From: DATKCJ01 sp035513275
GTDB lineage: Bacteria > Verrucomicrobiota > Verrucomicrobiia > Opitutales > Opitutaceae
Direction of reading: 5' to 3'
Assembly: GCA_035513275.1 (NCBI GenBank)
Contig: DATKCJ010000010.1
Location: 1 to 8,440, forward strand
Length of the DNA: 8,440 bases
How positions within the stretch are numbered: position 1 is the stretch's first letter; every line of letters begins with the position of its first letter. Shown piece by piece: positions 6,527 through 8,440 of the stretch. The translations under genes were made by a program, and so were the position numbers. Under the pieces are notes generated by a model. That model had not been told where the DNA came from, made no database searches, and saw only the letters and a program-made list of their open reading frames with translations.

Positions 6527-8256
6527 CTACTCTTCACCTTAATGTTCCAGTACTCAGGATTCGACAGCACGTTGTTGTAAAACGACCACTCGAGTTTGTC
6601 GCTGCCAACGGCGATCGTTACCGGTTCATAGAGAAAGATCCAGTGAGCATTCTCGTAGAACTTAGTGATGACTTCGCCAATAACCTGCCTTCTCTCCTCG
6701 GGATCGAATATCGTCTCGCTCTCTTCGATCAGCAGGTCAAGACCGGCGGACTCGTCATAGGCCATCGTATAGCCACCGCCCGAGTGATAGCCATATCGGA
6801 AGTTTGGCCCAGGGTCGCTTCCACCAGCCATTCCCCAGAACGTCAGACCGTCGTTTGACCGCTCCTTGAATGCTGTCGTCGTCACCTGGTACTGCTGAGC
6901 CTGAATGCTGCAATTGATACCAACGTCGCCCAGATAGCCAGCAATCGCCTGCACGACAGGCTCTGTGTTCGGCCAACGACCTACAGGATAGTAAAAACTG
7001 GTGTCGAATCCGTCTTCATAACCAGCCTCAGCCAGGAGTGCTTTTGCCTGCTGAGGATCATACTCATACTTCTTAGACTCAAGGTCCGAAGGGAAACCAA
7101 AGGAGCGTTGCGCGCTGCCGTAGCTGCGCTTTTCGTTACCGGTAAGGAGCGTCTGGATAATGGTGTCGAGGTCGACGGCGATATTCGCCGCTTGGCGCAC
7201 CCGAACGTCCCTCCATGGGTTGGGGCCGCCTCCTGGAGCATTCTCGTCCCTGATATTGATATGGATATGCATGGGCTGATCCCCAGGCATATAAAATACG
7301 GTGAACCCGGACCTATCTTCGAATGACGCGGCCAGGTCGGGTGACACCTTATCCGCCAGGTCGATCTCGCCGGTCTCAAGTGCGGCAAGCCGTGCAGTAT
7401 CCTCCGGTATGACGCGCTGGACGAGGTTCTTGACGTACGGCAGCCTTGGGGCGTACTGCTCGTCGCGCCCATAGAAGAAATCATCGAAGCGTTCGCTCTT
7501 AATCTCCGAGTCAGGCACCCGTGATATGTACTTGAAGGGGCCTGACCCGACAGGATCCTGAGCGAAGTCAGAATCACCTTGTTCGATCACCGCATTCATC
7601 TCGACGAGAAACATCGTGCCTGCAATACGAGTTGGGAGGAGGACATCCGGCTTGGCGAGTTCGACCCGAATGGTCATGTCATCGATGATGCTCACGTCGC
7701 CCACGGATGCAAACTGGCTCGCGTGACCGCTTTCAAAAGCAGGGTTGTACTCGGCTCGGCCGAGCTCTCTGTCGAGATTGAACTTGAGCTGTTCGGCGTT
7801 CAGAGTTTCACCATTGTGGAAGGTGACACCCGGACGAGCGGTGAGCATCAACGCGGCGTTGTCGTCAACCCACTCCCAATCGGCGGCCCAGCCAACAACG
7901 TCCGAGGTATCCTGGTCAACGTGTAGCGGCGTGACGAAGTGAGTTGAGGTGTTGGGCCAGTTGCCACCACCGGTACCAGCCAAGGACTGGGGGTCCAAGC
8001 TTCCGGCGTCGGATCCGATACCCGAAGTCAGTGTGGCGTCGAAGTTGCCGGAGTCGGCGCTGGTCGGCTGCGTGGTCGGGCCGTCACCTGGCGTGTTCGT
8101 CGGGTTTGAACCGTTGTCGTCGTCATCGTCATCATCGCCACAGCCAACGACGGTGAGACCTGCCAACCCGGCCCCTGCCGTCAACGTGCCGGCCAGCACC
8201 CGGCGTCGTCCGATGCGAGTGTTTGCCTTCCTTGTCCAATAGTTATCCGTAGTCAC
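6523..8256 (-). CDS. ABC transporter substrate-binding lipoprotein, family 5 (peptide/opine/nickel type)
   Basis: A 577-residue extracytoplasmic receptor that would capture the solute and pass it to the DppB/DppC-type permeases. GTG at 8256 is chosen as the start because GGAGG lies nine bases upstream; an in-frame GTG at 8307 would add 17 residues but falls inside the predicted promoter. The N-terminus has a twin-arginine tract GRRRVLAG (16-23), a Gly/Ala/Leu-rich hydrophobic stretch and a lipobox VVGC with Cys39, so it is probably a Tat-exported lipoprotein. Seven Asp (41-47) and a Thr/Pro/Ser/Gly-rich linker (~48-75) follow. Family 5 marks: PGVTFHNGETLNAEQLKFNL (142-161), DPVGSGPFKY (234-243), DVRVRQAANIAVD (350-362) and YDPQQAKALLAEAGY (399-413). 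It is the first gene of the operon, and its TGA overlaps the TTG of the next gene. The ligand cannot be predicted from the sequence. Confidence 0.94.
   Translation of the reverse strand: MTTDNYWTRKANTRIGRRRVLAGTLTAGAGLAGLTVVGCGDDDDDDDNGSNPTNTPGDGPTTQPTSADSGNFDATLTSGIGSDAGSLDPQSLAGTGGGNWPNTSTHFVTPLHVDQDTSDVVGWAADWEWVDDNAALMLTARPGVTFHNGETLNAEQLKFNLDRELGRAEYNPAFESGHASQFASVGDVSIIDDMTIRVELAKPDVLLPTRIAGTMFLVEMNAVIEQGDSDFAQDPVGSGPFKYISRVPDSEIKSERFDDFFYGRDEQYAPRLPYVKNLVQRVIPEDTARLAALETGEIDLADKVSPDLAASFEDRSGFTVFYMPGDQPMHIHINIRDENAPGGGPNPWRDVRVRQAANIAVDLDTIIQTLLTGNEKRSYGSAQRSFGFPSDLESKKYEYDPQQAKALLAEAGYEDGFDTSFYYPVGRWPNTEPVVQAIAGYLGDVGINCSIQAQQYQVTTTAFKERSNDGLTFWGMAGGSDPGPNFRYGYHSGGGYTMAYDESAGLDLLIEESETIFDPEERRQVIGEVITKFYENAHWIFLYEPVTIAVGSDKLEWSFYNNVLSNPEYWNIKVKSS
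6535..6540 (-). promoter_or_regulatory. Ribosome binding site for the TTG-started crotonase gene
   Basis: AAGGTG lies eight bases before the TTG, inside the last codons of the binding-protein gene. It is what makes the rare TTG start credible, because no ATG or GTG with a comparable site opens the family-typical N-terminus. Confidence 0.6.
8116..8136 (-). repeat. In-frame GAY triplet run encoding seven Asp after the lipobox
   Basis: Seven consecutive GAC/GAT codons encode Asp41-47 just after the predicted lipid-attached Cys39. Two synonymous codons are mixed, so it is not a pure microsatellite, but triplet slippage could still change its length. It begins the flexible tether between membrane anchor and binding domain; an Asp immediately at or near +2 is a lipoprotein-retention signal in Enterobacteria, but here +2 is Gly and the organism is probably not an enterobacterium. 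Confidence 0.85.
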
Positions 8257-8265
8257 TTGAGAATC

Positions 8266-8270
8266 CCTCC
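8266..8270 (-). promoter_or_regulatory. Ribosome binding site fixing the binding-protein start
   Basis: GGAGG, complementary to the 16S rRNA 3' end, lies nine bases before the GTG at 8256-8254. The alternative in-frame GTG at 8307 has no such site directly upstream. This site is the main reason for the shorter start. Confidence 0.75.
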
Positions 8271-8292
8271 AAGACTTGAGCATCTGCCCCGC

Positions 8293-8319
8293 GCATACTA
8301 GACTCACGCGTCTAGATGC
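8293..8319. promoter_or_regulatory. Imperfect inverted repeat, candidate operator
   Basis: On the plus strand GCAT-A-CTAGAC, a six-base centre TCACGC, then GTCTAG-ATGC. The inner 6-bp arms (8298-8303 and 8310-8315) are perfect; adding the outer GCAT/ATGC gives 10-bp arms with one extra A on the left. It covers the whole spacer of the predicted promoter and parts of both hexamers, the position expected for a repressor site. No regulator gene is in the window, so the binding protein is unknown. It could instead be a chance palindrome. Confidence 0.4.
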
Positions 8320-8323
8320 ACAA
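8295..8323 (-). promoter_or_regulatory. Candidate sigma70-type promoter of the operon
   Basis: Reading the minus strand, TTGTGC (-35-like, 8318-8323) and TAGTAT (-10-like, 8295-8300) are separated by exactly 17 bases. The match is 3/6 at -35 and 4/6 at -10, so it is weak to moderate. A transcript starting about seven bases after the -10 would have a leader of roughly 30 bases with GGAGG correctly placed, consistent with the GTG at 8256. No better pair was seen between 8257 and 8440. Confidence 0.4.
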
Positions 8324-8440
8324 GTCTTTAGCCTCCTCTGGCCTCATCGGCACAAACTCCCGACTGCGTCCGACATTTCGGGCCAGCCGACTTGGGGTTG
8401 CTGCGGTCGTCACGAAGGCGCTGGCGGACGGAGCATGACC
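8324..8440. other. Upstream flank, no gene that can be supported
   Basis: Two minus-strand frames are open from the window edge: one ends at a TAA (8330-8328), the other at a TAG (8314-8312), about 37 and 42 codons. Either could be the tail of an upstream gene in the same direction, but neither has a motif I recognise. A plus-strand ATG frame (8316-8438, 40 residues) has no ribosome binding site. I see no tRNA, terminator or repeat here. Confidence 0.3.

Noticed and set aside
6981..7577. Minus-strand 198-codon frame inside the binding-protein gene
   Set aside because: It is out of frame with a well-supported family 5 binding protein and is Ser/Arg-rich, as frame-shift shadows usually are.
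8316..8438. Divergent plus-strand 40-residue frame upstream of the operon
   Set aside because: It has no Shine-Dalgarno, no recognisable motif and overlaps the predicted promoter; it may be chance.

Overview
The window holds one minus-strand gene cluster reading from about 8300 down to the left edge. Its products suggest an uptake-and-activation system for an unknown organic acid or peptide-like compound in a bacterium with moderate-to-high GC. The lipoprotein signal sequence of the solute-binding protein resembles those I know from environmental Chloroflexota (Dehalococcoidia/SAR202-like lineages): an N-terminal NYWTR segment, a twin-arginine tract, a Gly/Ala-rich hydrophobic stretch, VVGC, then acidic residues. 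That assignment is an inference from style, not a demonstrated match.

Layout in transcription order: (i) 8257-8440, an upstream region with a plausible sigma70-type promoter whose spacer is filled by an inverted repeat, then a strong GGAGG ribosome binding site; (ii) 6523-8256, a family 5 extracellular solute-binding lipoprotein; (iii) 5738-6526, a crotonase-superfamily (enoyl-CoA hydratase/isomerase-like) protein starting with TTG and overlapping the binding-protein stop; (iv) 4789-5712 and 3884-4792, the two DppB- and DppC-type membrane permeases; (v) 1497-3887, a 796-residue family III (CaiB/BaiF) CoA-transferase made of two complete tandem domains; (vi) a 78-base gap with a stem-loop; (vii) 1-1418, the first 472 residues of a biotin-dependent acyl-CoA carboxylase (biotin carboxylase domain), cut by the window edge.

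Three of the five junctions are 4-base stop/start overlaps and one is a 25-base gap, so the first five genes are very likely one operon. The carboxylase may be its last member or a separately tuned one. A consistent reading, which is inference, is: capture by the lipoprotein, import through the permease pair, conversion to a CoA thioester by the CoA-transferase, modification by the crotonase, and carboxylation. The two ATPase subunits such an importer needs are not in the window.

The most unusual points are an asymmetric CoA-transferase in which only the second domain keeps the predicted catalytic Asp, a crotonase that lacks the usual acidic catalytic residues, a crotonase gene placed inside the transporter operon, and an inverted repeat overlapping the promoter. 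I found no tRNA, rRNA, CRISPR array, insertion sequence or attachment site.
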